DNA of 64,000 nucleotides from Vicia villosa (lineage: Eukaryota; Streptophyta; Magnoliopsida; Fabales; Fabaceae). Shown here piece by piece: positions 43,365-58,262 of this stretch. The position numbers and the translations under genes were made by a program. Location of the stretch: positions 372,001-436,000 of the forward strand of contig NW_026705313.1 of the NCBI RefSeq assembly GCF_029867415.1, in the 5' to 3' direction. Below the pieces are notes generated by a model. That model ran no database searches and was not told the origin of the DNA. It worked only from the letters and a program-made list of their open reading frames with translations. Numbering within the stretch: the first letter of the stretch is position 1; each line of letters begins with the position of its first letter.

Positions 43365-43453
43365 ATGTACGACCCAGTGTTGTTTTCTACGCTAATCCTA
43401 ACCTAAGAATGTACGACCCAGTGTTGTTTTCTAAGCTAATCCTAACCTAAGAA
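43365..43453 (+). repeat. 44-bp tandem duplication
   Basis: The unit ATGTACGACCCAGTGTTG... occurs at 43365 and 43409 with one difference, directly before the LTR-like segment. Confidence 0.8.
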
Positions 43454-44442
43454 TGTTGAGATGAAATATTTCATCATCTGGAGCAACATGTCAGACAATA
43501 TGTCCTATGCAGAGTCATTCGGCATCGTGATTATTTAGGCTGGGTTGTTGGATCGGTTCAAGATTTAACAGATGCAGAATATTATGGGAATATTATGAAG
43601 TCCTATGTGGCGCTGATATGGCACTGATTTTAAAGGTTTGGAAGATTCAAATCATAATCAAGAAGAATATGCACTTTATAATTATGGAAATAAATTAGGA
43701 AAGTTATGATTGAAGACCTATTTTTATGCAGAAGTTTCTGCAGTCTTGCAGCAGCTGATATGCTGTGATTAGAAGCCACAATCTAGTTGGGAAAAAGGTT
43801 GTAAATAAAAGTATTTGTAACCTTAAAGAGTACGGGTCCAAGATGTAGAAGCATTATGGCTTAGTCATTGTGCCACTCTCTAGGAGAGTTGGTTTGTGTG
43901 ATCCACTCGGGTTGTTTGTTAGACTATGTTATAGAGTTGTAAGTCTCATTATTGTTCTCCTCGAAGCTGTGAAGTCATAGTGAGTATTGTTCTTGAATGA
44001 AGCTTTTAAGCAGGATCAAGTATTCTTGATTAAGAGGTTCTTAATCTAGTATTTCTTTGTAATTGAAGATTCAGGTAAAGAGCCGTAAATATCAGTAACT
44101 GGGATTGTTATTGTGAGATATCACTACGGTGATTGAAACTCACAGGGCTTTCTCATATCTAGGAGGTTTCAAGATAGAAGTTGCATTGGATATGGGTTAA
44201 GTGATAAGTTGTAAACTGGAGGTTGTTTAGCTTCAAATTGATACTACTAATGTGGATTTCCTTCCTGGCTTGGTAGCCCTCAGAGTAGGTGTTGTTGTAC
44301 ATCGAATTGGGTTAACAATTCTGGTGGGATTTTTACTTTTCAGTGTTGTGTAGGTATGTTTATACCTTGCCTATGTATTTTGTTCAGATCAGATGTCTCG
44401 ACATGTCATAGGACATCTGAAGCCTGATATACCAGAATTTCA
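43454..44442 (+). mobile_element. copia-like LTR segment inside the CACTA gene
   Basis: It runs from TGTTGAGATGAAATATTTCATC to ACCAGAATTTCA, with GGCTTGGTAGCCCTCAGAGTAGGTG near 44260-44290 and CAGATGTCTCGACATGTCATAGGACATCTG, a hairpin, near the end. Size and TG/CA ends suit a Ty1-copia solo LTR. Flanks AAGAA and GTAAA do not match, so the boundaries are tentative. Confidence 0.45.
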
Positions 44443-45584
44443 GTAAAAAAAATGCAAGTTTTAATAACTTCCTTTAACTTAATAATAAATCACGATTTTA
44501 TCTTACAATTTCTTTAAATTTTTTGTAGATTTGACCCTCTAATTCAGCCTACGCATGAAATTTCAAAAATCATCAAACGTAAGTTTGTAGTGTCTTGGGC
44601 AAACTATGTAGAGATGGAGGGTAAGGAAGAATATAAAGATGTGAACAAATTGTGGCTTGGAGAGTTTGAGGTATGAAACGATAAGGATGACTTAAACATA
44701 ATTCTTAATATAGTGTGGATGGAAATCTTAATTTGTTTTAGTTTAAGTAGCAGAAGATATTTAGAGCAAGCACTGTTGTTGAAATAATAGTTCTTAATAT
44801 AGAATCATAGTCACTGAATAATTTGTAGGAACTTTTACTTGTATCATAATCACTTTAACTGATTTGAGGTATAATTTGTAGAATTACTCCAAATGATAAT
44901 TTTTAGGAACTTAGTTACTGAATATAAAATTATTTGCATTATGGTATTCAATTAATATCCTTAATGGAATATCGTTGAATTGAACCACCATTACCTCGCT
45001 ATTTTCGAAGTCCAATATAATTTTTTTCTATTAACTTATATTGTCTATATTGTAGAGAAAATACAAATGGCTACCTGAACATGAGGAAAAAAATTAAGAA
45101 GATATTTGATCATAAAGCCTTTGATGCATACTCAAACACAATGTATAGCATGAGAAAGAAGACTGGACCAGGTGATTGGAAGAAAAATGAAATTCTGATA
45201 AGTGGAAAAGAAAGTCACAAATTAAAACTCACTATAGAAGATCTTTGGATGGCCCACTACACGCTGGAATATCAATTCCAACAACTGAGCACTATAAGAG
45301 ATTAGTAAGAAATTTAATTTCTTTTGTTATGTTAAATATTTCAATTTTAATTAACATTGATTTATAATTTTTTTTCTTTTTTAGAAAAATTTCTCGGATA
45401 CGAATCCAATTTGTTGGGAGTTATTTCAAAAAACACACAGAGTAAAGGGTAACCCAAACAAATGGGTTTCTTCAACATCAGATAGGATTGTTGTAAGTTA
45501 CAATTTCAAAATCTTTTTAAGCATGTTATTTTAATGTTTATTATAATGATATACTAATTCTTTTACCTTATAAAATGATTGTAC

Positions 45585-45830
45585 TAGATGTGGTTGTTCT
45601 ATATTGTACATCGTTATGAATTAATGTTTGTATTGATGATGTTCTAAAGATATATGAATGTTTTTATATGCTAACATGTATGTACTAGATGTGGTTATAT
45701 TATGTTGTACCAATGCATGAAATAATGTTTGTAATAATGATATTATAATGGTGTATTAATGTTTTTATCTACTAAAATGTTTACACTAGATGTAGTTGTA
45801 CTAATGATGTTCTAATGCATCAACTTATGC
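45585..45830 (+). repeat. About 100-bp tandem repeats in the CACTA intron
   Basis: Three diverged units start with ACTAGATGTGGTTGTAC-like sequence and share AATAATGTTTGTA and TAATGTTTTTAT blocks. Confidence 0.5.
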
Positions 45831-45834
45831 TTGC

Positions 45835-46560
45835 AATGTTTTAAAAACCGAACCGGAGAAAGAACCGTTAAAACATGCGGGTCATGGTTCAAATAAATAA
45901 ATATATTATTAAATATTCTAATAAATTTAAACTAAATAAATAAATATATTAAATTTAAACATGCGGGTCATTGAACAGTATATTAAATTTAAACTAAATA
46001 AATAAATATATTATTAAATATCCTAATAAAATTAATTTATATCATAATTTGTAAAATAACATTTTCAAATAAATATGATATTGAAGAATGCAATGTAAGA
46101 CCCAATAACAAATCATAAAATTAGTTAATTGCTTAACTCCAAGCCATAACTTCTTCATCAGACTAATTTTTTACATCTCTTTAAAGACCAACATAGTTAT
46201 ACCATGTCCACAAACATTACATTATTTCTTAATTTTCTATTACATTTACATTATCCTGTGACTTTCAATTTTTTTCTTTACTTTCCATCTATACAATTTT
46301 AAATATTTTCTATAATTAATTTTTTAGATTTAAACAAAGAAATAAAATGAAGTAAGACATAAGAAATTATCTTTGATTTTTTTAACCGTCTGGTTCACCA
46401 AAACCGGTCCTGATTTTACGGTTATTTTGGTTTTTTGCGCTTGAAGCAATTTTATTCCAATTTTATAGACTTCACCGTTTATTGGTCCAACCGAACCGGA
46501 TTAGACAACGGTTCAAGGTTGAACCAGTTCAACCGGCTGGATCAATCCGGGTTTTAAAAT
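45835..46560. mobile_element. MITE-like element with AACCGAACCGG-type ends
   Basis: The left end GTTTTAAAAACCGAACCGG faces CCGGGTTTTAAAATATTG at the right end. Subterminal CCGGTTNAACC motifs recur at both sides. The inside has a repeat (CATGCGGGTCAT at about 45873 and 45960). No coding. This end type is common in plant MITEs, often hAT-related, but no clean duplication was found. Confidence 0.5.
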
Positions 46561-47599
46561 ATTGTATGCTTGTATTAGTCTTATTATAATACTTTTATCT
46601 ACTAAAATGCTTGTATTATATGGGGATGTACTAATGCATGTGCTAATTATGGTTTTACTAAAGCTTGTGACTAACATCAAAAAATTTAATATATTATTGA
46701 TGTATACTAACACAAATTAAGGATTGCTGCAATGTACGTTAAAATTTTGGATTATTTCAGTTTATTATACTAGTGCAAATTTAGGATCGTGCGAGTTCTT
46801 ATGAACTACTAATATTATGTTATTTTGTGTTTTAACTGATTATATTCTTCCTCTCTAATTAATTGTTATTTACAAAATGAGTATGAAAAAATAATTATTA
46901 TGAGGGAGTCACAAGAGGCACCTGGAGATGATGTTTCTAGTGATCAATCTGACAACATCATCTTCTTAGATGCTATTGGAGGAGTGGACAAGAAGGGCTG
47001 TATATATGGTTTGGGACCAGATGAAGAAAAGTACAAGTCGTCTAGATCTTTCACATCTGATGGTATCTCACTATCTGATTATGAAGAAATGAGGACTGTT
47101 ATTTCTGGTTTGTCTGTTGAAAACAACACCCTTAAAGAGAAACTTAAGACTCATGAGAATTTGGTTTGTGCATCGCAAGAAGACTCACATTTTCTTAGAG
47201 AACAATTATTCCGATTTATGGAAAGTTTTTCTGCAGGTCATCAACCTCCACATTCGGATCAAAATCCGTCTTCACCCACTTGTAATACAGTATTGAAATG
47301 TAGTGAACACACTTTTATTTGCCATCTCTTAGTTTTAAAAACAATGATAGTATTATTTTGGTTGTAATTTCTTAATTTTAAGAGTTTTTTCTGAACTATT
47401 TAAATTGTAAAATCTAGTGCCAACAAAAAAATACTATAATTTTAATATTTAGTTTTAAAAACATACTTTTAGTACTATATTAGTTTTGATTTGGGGAATA
47501 TTTATGATATTAAAAAAAACAGTTTCTTGTGTTTCATATTATGATTGATTTATTTTAATTATGATGATATAGTAAATTCAGTTTCAGTATTAATTAAAT

Positions 47600-48083
47600 T
47601 TGGCAGGAAATTTACAATTTAAATATTTTCAAATAGGCTCTCATTGATTAGTGATGGAATATAAATGTCACTAAATCATGATCATCTAATTTTGTGACAT
47701 AATAAATACGTCACTAAATTATTCACTTAATTTAGTGACGAAAAATATCCTTAATAAAATGAGTATTCATATATTAATCTTAAATAATTAGTGACAAAAT
47801 ATAAACATCACTAAAATATAATTACTGATGTATTTTAAAATCCCTCACAAATTACTGGAGGTTTTCTATTCATTCTAAGTGACAGAACTTTAAATTTAGT
47901 GATGGATTGGTTCCGTAACTATTTATGATGGAAATTGAATTCCCTCACAAATTGTTTGCGACATTGAAATTCGGTACGGATATTTGCATGTCGCTAAATC
48001 CGTCACTAAATGCTTTTGTGACGAAATTTTAGTGAATTTGTGACGAAATAATACTCTCTCTAAATTCAATTTTTTTAGTAGTG
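47600..48083 (+). mobile_element. CACTA 3' end with subterminal repeats
   Basis: Many TTTAGTGACGAAA, GTCACTAAAT and TTTGTGACG variants in both orientations are followed by TTTTTTAGTAGTG at 48071-48083, the reverse of CACTACTAAAAAA. This is a typical CACTA end, matching the plus-strand Transposase_24 gene upstream. Confidence 0.75.
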
Positions 48084-50182
48084 TAACATCTGTCTCGACA
48101 TTGTTCTAATGTTAGGACATCAGTATTGACATGTTTTGCTTGTACCAGAGATTTCCAAAAACAATGTAAATTAATAAACTTTGAAAATTAATAAAATGAA
48201 TTAGCAGTTGTTGCAGATCTAACCCACTACAAGTGCAACCTTTTTCACTAGGTGGAGTTAAAACGAGAGGTAAAGTGACACACTTTTTATAACGTCTTTC
48301 ATTATGTTGCATGTGAAACGGAGGTTACACCTCATATTCAACTGAGGTCAAACCTGTTTTTTCTAGTAGTGTGAAGATTCTTCTAAAGGTGACAATAGTG
48401 ATAGAGTTAAACTCTAATTTGGCATGCATCCAAACATTATGGATCCTATGAGGTGATTCAAAAAAACATCACAAAAGTCGAGTACTCCACTAATGGGAAT
48501 ACAAAAATTGGAAAAACTTCAATAGATAGGAGTTTCTTCGATTGAGGAACCGTCGCAAATGTGTCATAGCCAACTATATCATGTCAGCTGAATGTAAACC
48601 AAATAGTGAATAAATATGGCATGGTATAGATTGGTTAAAACTGGACATCTCTCCTTCAAGTTATACGATTGAAGTGTCATTGGCCGCCGCATATGGAATG
48701 TTGTTGACCGCCTTATCTCGAGTTTCCTTCTGAGATTGAAATTTTGGTTTCAGTAACAAAGCAGTTGTTGCCCCGTCGTCTTAGATGACATTGCCTACGA
48801 GTGTCATTTTTCTCGGGAGCCATTAGTAAAAGTGTGTGTGTTTTTTTTCAAGGAAAGGAAATCTTGAGCTCTTACTTGGTGACAACTGATTCGAACTGAC
48901 CTGTTGTCCTGGATCATGATGAGAGACTAATGGAGATGGTGAGCAATCATTAGGCGACGAGGGTAGTACCTACAAACTCTCTGAAACTCACGCCATCAAG
49001 TGAAGATGAAGTGAGAGGTTGAGAGGTAAGATTTGTGTAATTATTACACAAACTCAAAGACTTATATAGTTGTTTTAGGGAGACCAGGATTACATATGAT
49101 GGAAATTATGAGCTTTGATGACCTCTGAAATCTTTGTTGTGGTCGTATCCGTTGTTCCCGTCAAGATTTTCAGTTGACTGTTAAAGACAAGAATTGAGTC
49201 TTAGAGTTGTTGAGTGATAGATTTGGCATGGACTCATTTCAAAACAAAAGATGTAATATGTGTATGGTTCCATCAAACATGGACCTTAAAAAATTTGTCC
49301 AAAGATTAATTAATAGGCTATGTTTGGATATCATAAAATGAAAGAGTGAAATGGAATAGAGCGAAGTGGAATAAGGATTTCACTCAATTGTTTGAAAATT
49401 TTAGGACGGAACAAGATAGATTCTTCATTCCACCCAAATCGAAAAGAGAGAAATATGGTGTAAGTGATGTAATGGAGTCCATATCAATCCATTTCACTCT
49501 GCTCCATACAATTTTAAAAGATTCTATCATTCATTTATTCCTATACTGCTCCACTCCATTCAATTCTGTCAATCCAATTAAAACCTTATATTATTAACAA
49601 ACTTTAATAAAACACTACATCTCATTTTCATTATTATAAAATATAATTTTTTTACTTGATAAAACAACAAGTGTCCACCTTAAAAATATTTAGGAGGTCA
49701 ATATATTACCACCCAAAAGAAAAAACACAAACCTACTTATACTAGAACTAGTAGGCAGCAATCATCATTAAATGTATAGGAAGTTATCATCATTTGTAAT
49801 TGCAGCATGGAATATAAATTGCAGAATCAGTTAACATCTGTCATCTGCTGAAGTTGTTGCAAGTACATTTCAATTTCTTGAATTCATAGAGTTCTAACCA
49901 TGTCGATATAATCTCAAACAAACCAAAAGACCAATAACATCATCTCAAACAACAAAACTCCAAAACCAAGAGACACTATAATCAAACACCACACAATAGA
50001 ATCAACAACAAACAATTCATATAGATCCCAACACAATAAAGAATTGGTCCACCATAGATACCAATATCACAATCACATTTAAATTTTTCTCAATACAATC
50101 TACTATTCAAGTAAAGACTACCCAGATGCCCTAATTCAACTCAGTTAATAGCTGCATAAATCCGATTACAAAGACGCGTGCT
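48084..50182. other. Spacer with CACTA-like end and homopolymer-rich sequence
   Basis: A second CACTA-type end TTTTTTCTAGTAGTG stops at 48371 and a CACTACAAG start lies at 48226, possibly a tiny internally deleted element. Around 49320-49600 there is a CCATTTCACTC-rich stretch that may be a worn MITE. I see no gene. Confidence 0.4.
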
Positions 50183-50557
50183 TTGAAATCGATACTAGAT
50201 TGTGAAGGCCTTGTTCTAGACTTCAACCAACTCTCCATTTCTGATCTCGGACACATGTTCTACCTTCACAATCAAAACAGAATATGTACATATTACGGGG
50301 ACTTTGCATATCCTTGGCATCTCATTGTTGCCACGTGTCAGGGGGAACAACCTCTAGATATTGTCACACACTATGGCCATTCTACGGAGCTGATGATTTT
50401 TCACTGTGGAGACCATCGTTGGACGAAGATCCCCAATGTGGTAAAATCGCAAGGAAATATTTGCATTTTCAAAGGCAGGCCTTGTCTCTTTATATTAGAT
50501 TTTAATAACTTATTTAAATTTCCTGTAAGAAACATTTCAAAATATAAATTTTACTGA
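50183..50557 (+). pseudogene. Fragment resembling an F-box-associated DUF295 protein
   Basis: The open frame of about 124 codons has no ATG at its start, and the first Met is internal. It contains YPWHLIVATCQGE, FHCGDHRWTKIPNVV and NICIFKGRPCLFILD. The pattern W..IP followed by I.F.GR(P/L) resembles the beta-propeller-like DUF295 region of plant F-box proteins. No F-box is seen upstream. I regard it as a gene fragment. The family assignment is tentative. Confidence 0.4.
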
Positions 50558-50559
50558 AC

Positions 50560-51064
50560 CTGTACACTGCTAGAAAAAGCTTAAAGATCCTGAACTTTAA
50601 TTCTGCTGTACTTGCTTCTCTTAAAACCAACACCAAGTGGTGGTATATAACTATATATAATATATAGATATAGCTTCTTAATTATTTCCTATATGTCAGT
50701 TAATGTTAACTATAGTTTTTCAACAATTAAAATTATGTAAAATATAATAGATCTAATAGAAATAAATTTGAACTTTAATTTATATAATTTATATGATATC
50801 AATTTATCAACCACACTTTAAATATTGGCTAGAAATAATACACGCAGCATAGATATCTTTTGAAGCCAAATTGTCACATGCCCTTGGCTGATCTTTGAGC
50901 AAAACAAAAACAATAAAAATTCAGTACAGAAAAACAGACATTGTCTAAAGTGAAAAATAGGGCAGAAAAATTAAAATGTCCTCAAATGATAAAATGATTC
51001 CTTCTAAAAACACTTTTAGAATAGTTCATTCTGATCTCAGAATATGCTGATATATATACATCAG
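50560..51064. other. Intergenic, includes the TCP gene's 3' flank
   Basis: AT-rich with no other gene. The TCP transcript's 3' untranslated region must lie here, below 51065. No clear poly(A) signal can be singled out. Confidence 0.45.
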
Positions 51065-52278
51065 CTAATATCTATTTTGACTGTTATTGCATTCTTCCCA
51101 TGATTTTCCAAAGATTTGAAGCCCTAGAAAATCAAAACCTAGAAATTGTAAGTATCAAAAAATTAAAAATTTATAAAAAAAATTGAAACAATTATTTTAT
51201 ATAGATAGATAAAATTACCTGATGATAGATTCATTCTTGATATTGCAGAAAAGTTTGATCTTCCATTTCCAGCAGCATTGTTGTTATTATTATTATTATC
51301 CCAATTTTGTGTTAACATTGGAGAGTCATTGTGATCAAAACATGCTTCCTTAGGCATCAAATTAGTGTTTTGTTGATGATGATGATGTGAAGAAGATTTC
51401 TTCAACTTTCTCTTAATCACAATTGATTCCTCTATGAAGTTAAAGATATCATCTCTTTGAACTAGTTTCGAATTTTCCTCGTCGTTCGGCATCAATTGAT
51501 GAAGAATTTGTTGTTGATTATGCTCAGTTTCTGGGTACTTTTCCTTCAAATCTTGAATCTTCATTTCACTTGTTCTTTCTCTTGCTCTTGCTCTTGCTTT
51601 TTCTCTTGAGTCTTTCATCTTTGAAGATTCCTTCTGTGCCCTTTTCATTTTTCTCGCTTCGCCTTCTTCTCCGTCGGACGAAGAAGAAGAGAAGCTATGA
51701 TCATCAACACCATCCTCACCAGAAGCTATATTGTTTTTGCTTCTAGTTAACTCTTCAATTGCTTCTTTTGATTTGTTGAAAAGCCACTCCAGTGTGTTGC
51801 TAGCTTTGTCAAACCCTAACATGTCTTGAAGATCGAAGAACTTCCGCGCTATCTCGATCGAGAGTCTCACCCTTCTGTCTCTCAAACCTTGAGATGTATG
51901 AATCTTGCTGTGCCGGTCTTTCTTCGCCGGTTTCTTCACCGGCTTCTTGGCAAGCAAATTCGAGAAGTTGTAATGAGAAGAAGAACCAGTTAGATCTTGT
52001 TTCAACATTGCAGCATAATCAGCAATAGCCCAATTTGTTAGAGTTTCAGGATTCATTGGAACATGATGATGATGATGTGAAGTTTGTGTGTATGGAATAG
52101 AAATAGTTGGATCATGAAGAAAAGTGTTGATGTTGTTTGTATTGTTGTTTGAAGAAGCATTTTGTTGATCAGGGGTAAGGTAAGTAAAAGGAGGGTATGA
52201 ATGTGAAGATGAAGAAGAAGATGAATTAGGATTATAACTAGGGTAAGAACCTAAAGAGCAATAAGTAGAAGGAAACAT
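51065..52278 (-). CDS. TCP transcription factor, CYC/TB1 class with R domain
   Basis: This is a two-exon gene. Exon 1 is 52278-51219 and exon 2 is 51123-51065, with a 95-bp intron (AG/GTAATT ... TTTCTAG/GG); the product is 372 residues. The ATG at 52278 ([10 protein letters not shown]) is chosen because the longer open frame has only a GTG upstream. The TCP domain lies at about 119-177, with basic region [20 protein letters not shown] and helices [20 protein letters not shown] and NTLEWLF. The R domain [17 protein letters not shown] is at about 224-240. These two domains together define the CYC/TB1 (class II) clade. Ser-, His- and Asn-rich runs fill the rest. Exon 2 supplies the C-terminus with GKSWEECNN. 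Such nuclear proteins repress growth of flower organs or axillary buds. Which of CYC1, CYC2 or CYC3/BRC1 it is cannot be settled here. Confidence 0.92.
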
Positions 52279-52419
52279 TTGAAACCCTAGTTTCTTGTTT
52301 TCACAACAAAAATGCACAAGAGTTATAGCTATGTTCTTATGGGATATAGTGAAGTAGCTTATTCAAAACAGCTTTTTACACATATAATAAATTTTTAATG
52401 GAAAGGAACTAGTTGCTAG

Positions 52420-52557
52420 TTAAGGACTTAAAGAGAAGCTAGAAGAAGAAGAGAGTGATAATGACAGGGAAGGGTTTTTGGCCAATGATATGGAAAATGA
52501 GATTTGGTTTGCATAGTTTCCATTGTAAGAAGAATAAGACTCCATATTTATTTGGGT
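52420..52557 (-). promoter_or_regulatory. Possible leader and upstream ORF of the TCP gene
   Basis: An AATAAATATGGAG context near 52545-52560 could be a TATA-like box. The ATG in it opens a 46-codon frame (MESYSSYNGNYANQ...) that ends before the TCP ATG. If transcription starts further upstream this would be an upstream ORF. Speculative. Confidence 0.25.
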
Positions 52558-52627
52558 CTGAGATGGACAAGGCTCATGGGTGGGTGGGTGGGTACTATGG
52601 AAGAAGACAGACAGAAAGAGAAAATAA

Positions 52628-54497
<1,870 letters not shown>

Positions 54498-54505
54498 GAA
54501 AATAA

Positions 54506-56884
54506 TAATGATGATGATTATAGTAATAAAATATGAAGAAGAAAAATTAGGTGCTATTTATTATATAGATGCAATTTTTTTTATTAAAATAAAAAGGATA
54601 GTTTAGTTCAAAGATAGATCATCAAAAAATAAGAAAGTGTTAAAAAAAAAGATTAAATTTGATAAGTAAAATAGTAAAAATTATACATATGTTGGGAGAA
54701 GATATTTAAATATTCTAAGTTTTGTTTGAAAATTTTAGATATTTTAAAATTTTAATCTTATAGTACTCATATCGTCTTAAATCTTTTGAAGGTTTATGTA
54801 TGATTTTTAATTTAATTATAGTTTAATTATAGTTTAATTGTAGCAAATCATATTAAAAATATATGCGAAAAAATTCTATTTTACTTACTGTTTAATTGTG
54901 ACAAAATTTTCACCACTTACACACTATTATCTCCACTTTCAACTCATAGTTTTGGTCAATTAGAACTAGATTTTGAAACAAGTATTTGAGAAATGATTGT
55001 TTTAAAATGGATTTAAGTTTATATTCATTAGAACCATTAAATTTTAGTAAAATTAGTTTAATAATCTAAATTTAACTCTTAAAAATAAATAAATAAGATG
55101 TCACGAGTTTAAAACTATGTTTCTGCACAATACTAGTTGAGCGGACTTCACTTGCATTTAATTAATATTTAACTAATTGAATTTAATTAATATTTGGTTT
55201 TATCATACCAATATATTTTAATCAAATTTAAATTTATAATAATTCTCTCTGTCTTTTCTGTCAGGAATTTTAGTTGCTCATATTTCACTTACAAAAAAGC
55301 ACACAAGCAAATATTTCTATTTTCTGCACAGTTATCAATTAATAACTCTCTTTATATATTATTGAATATGCAATGTTTATTTATATTGTATTGTGATTAG
55401 AGAAATGTAAAAAGAAAAGAAAAATGTATAAAAAACGTAGGATAAGACACACATAATTGACGGATTTTTAGGCTCATTATAAGGGAGCAACGTAAGCATC
55501 GCAGGGTCATATCATTCATTCATTCAACTTTTGAGCTCGTTAGTATATTGTCGTATATAGAAAGAGAGACTTTAGTTTAGGGTTAGGGTTATGCTTCGTT
55601 TTGCAGAGAATTTAGAAGGAATGATGAAAAATTAAAAGTAAGTAGGATTAATAAATTATGGATTGTAAATTAGTAGTACTATATACATACACACGTGTTT
55701 GTCTTTTGACTTGTTGCTGAAAAAAGGTTGTAGGGGCTGCAGAAGAAAAATTAAATAATTACTAATAATATAGAAGAAAGTGAGATAGAGAGAATTCGTT
55801 GGATTCACTTTCTAGCTAAAAGGGCTATAGAGTTAAAATAATAGTACTTGTAAGAAGCTCTAATAAATAGGGTTAACTGCTTCTACAGTCTAGTTTCTTT
55901 TACTAATAATATTTTTAAAAAAAATTAAAAATCAACTAATAAAAGATTGATATAGTATACCATACTAATATAAAAAAAATTAAAATATATGTATGCAATT
56001 TGGTTTGATTTGATTTAATTTTAAAAATCAATTCAAATTTTAATAACATTCAAGTGAAATTCACAATGATATTGAGGGTTAAAAAATAGATTTTTTTTTA
56101 TATTTGTTAAAATAGATTTTACAAATTGTTTTTTAAAATATTAAAAGTTTTTTAATATTCGTTTTTTCTAAATTGAAACATTACTTTTGACATCCTATAA
56201 CATAAACAAACATTATTAAAGACCAAAACATAGTCAAAATTATAATTTTTCCAAAAAGTGGTATTTCAAAAATGATTTTTAAGAAAACAAAAATCAAATT
56301 TATTAATATGAAAATAAATATTATTGAAGACCAAAACATAATTTCAAAATTAAGTGATTTTTTGAAATTTTGATATCCAAAAAAAAATTTATTAAAAAGA
56401 TGAAATACCTAAAATAACATTTCAGGAATTACTATTAATACCAAATTTTCATTTAAAGCCTTTATGAAAAGTTTCTTTGTAATTTGTTTTTACACAAAAT
56501 TATGTAACACTATAAAAAATCATTTTTAAAAAAGTCAAAACAAACTGACTCTTAAGCACATTAAAAAATATTTTATTTTGTGTTATTTTAAATTTATTTT
56601 AAAATTTATTTGTGGTTTAATTTTAGTGGTTTAAATTTTAACACAATTAAATTTATTTAAGAAAATATAACCTTAACATAAATTTAAAAAAACAATTCAA
56701 ATGCATAACAAATTCAAGTCTAAACTTAAAAGTGCAACATCTAATTATATGGAAATTGATTCTCCTTAGAATATATGATATGCAAAAAGGAGAGGAGGGG
56801 TCATTTTCATATATAAAAAAAAAGGATGATTCTCCAAATTCGTTTGAAAGATTGATGTTTTGAAAAGTTGGGCTAGGTCTTCAT
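54506..56884. other. AT-rich spacer upstream of the LINE, nothing recognised
   Basis: I find no supported gene, terminal repeat or RNA gene in this very AT-rich stretch. Confidence 0.45.
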
Positions 56885-56901
56885 ACAATATTTTGAGAGG
56901 G

Positions 56902-58262
56902 CGGAAGAGTGACTCTCATCAATACGGTGCTTAATGCAATCCCTTCTTTCATTCTTTCTTTTTTTAAAGCGCCGGGATTGGTCCTTAAAGAGATAAAAAG
57001 TCTTTTGAGCAATTTCTTATGGAACAGGAACACTACTTCTCGAGGGATTCATTGGGTGAAATGGAGCACCGTTTGTAAGCCAAAGGAAAAGGGTGGTTTA
57101 GGAATTAGAGACGTTGGCGAGATTAACCAATCGCTTCTCCTCAAGTAGAAGTGGAGGATTCTAACGGAAAAAAACACGATTTGGAGAGGATTTTTGGACA
57201 TGAGATACAAGAACTCAATCATTAAGGTCCAAGGCTCGTGTGGTGAGGTTTGCAAGCCCAAAGACTCCACTTGGTGGAAGGACATGATTTCCAACGATGT
57301 GAAGGTGGATTTTGGTGATGATGTTTTTCGTCTTGTATCCACGGAAACCTAAAGGAAGGTAAAAAAATTTTATTCTGGTTTAGCCTTTGGTTGGGAGACC
57401 AAATTCTTAAGAACAAGTTCCCGGATTTGTTTGAAATCTCAACATCTAAACTTGCCACTATGTCCGATGTCTTCTCTTGGATTAATGATGTTGCTGTCTG
57501 GAATATTAATTCTCTGTTCGGCTATGCTTCGGATGCTGCCCAGCCGCTTTTCAGCAGCGCTGCCCAAGCACAGCGGCAGCAGCTCTCTTCTCTGCTGGCA
57601 GCGGCTTCCCCTGTTCAGCATGCTGAAGATGAGTTCTATTGGAACCCGAACAGCAACGGCTCCTTCTCCGTTGCCTCTGTGGCTGCTCTAATTGCAGAGA
57701 ATAAGGAGATAGCTTGGCCCGCGAAAACTATGGACATGATTAAAGTTTTGTGGCAAATGACGGTTCCTCTCAAATTCAAGATTGTCGCATGGAGACTATT
57801 GATTTCAAGATTACCGTCTAAAGATTTGCTGCTAAGAAGAGGTGTTGTCATCGATGCTAACAATGCTTTCTGTGAGTTTTGTCGGCTGCACCCGGAAAAT
57901 TTGAATCACCTCTTCTTTGATTGTAACGTTGCTAACTTGATGTGGTGTAGAATTTTCTTATGGTTGGGAGTTGATCTCTCATTCTCTTTAGATGATTATA
58001 TGGCGTTTGGCAAATTTCAAGAGAAGGTGAAAAATGCAAATTCAAGACTGAAAAATCAACACTATTTGGCTAGCTACAACATGGAGCATTTGGTTCATGA
58101 GAAACACGGTGATTTTTGATAAGGTGCCGTATAGTTTTGATGAGGTGTACTCTAACATTTTGTACTTATCTTGGAGTTGGCTAGCTAGTAGCAATCCCTT
58201 GTATTTCTCTAGCTTTTATGACTGGTTTAAATCCCCTTTGGATTGTTTCAATACTTTGTAAA
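56902..58262 (+). pseudogene. LINE ORF2 C-terminal remnant
   Basis: The thumb/connection region (GRVTLINTVLNAIPSFILSF, KEKGGLGIRDVGEINQSLL) is interrupted by a TAG near 57147. A second stop lies near 57350, and a frameshift near 57390 leads to a 242-codon frame with the zf-RVT region (FKIVAWRLLISRLPSKDLLL, CEFCRLHPENLNHLFFDC). A final frame change near 58060 leads to SWSWLASSNPLYFSSFY and a stop near 58260. RT catalytic motifs lie upstream of the truncation and are absent. Confidence 0.85.

Larger units (their letters stand above)
42036..47367 (+). pseudogene. CACTA-associated Transposase_24 (En/Spm) gene remnant
   Basis: Exon pieces lie in order on the plus strand: an acidic stretch (about 42036-42190); a Gly/Arg-rich exon from 42379 after TTTATAG; DPLIQPTHEISKIIKRKF...WLGEFE (about 44529-44670); RKYKWLPEHEEK...KKIFDHKAF (45055-45305, with an indel in an A run); NPICWELFQKTHRVKG (45385-45495); and EYEKIIIMRESQEAP...GIYGLGPDEE-like (46880-47365) with a coiled-coil end. 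This is the Transposase_24 domain in order. Repeats interrupt it at 42720-44442 and 45835-46560. It is not functional. Confidence 0.7.

Noticed and set aside
48226..48371. A complete 146-bp mini-CACTA element
   Set aside because: The two ends (CACTACAAGTGC and CACTACTAGAAA) differ after six bases and the flanking triplets do not match.
49346..49597. 83-codon open frame
   Set aside because: The sequence is a CCATT- and GGAAT-rich MITE-like stretch with no protein similarity.
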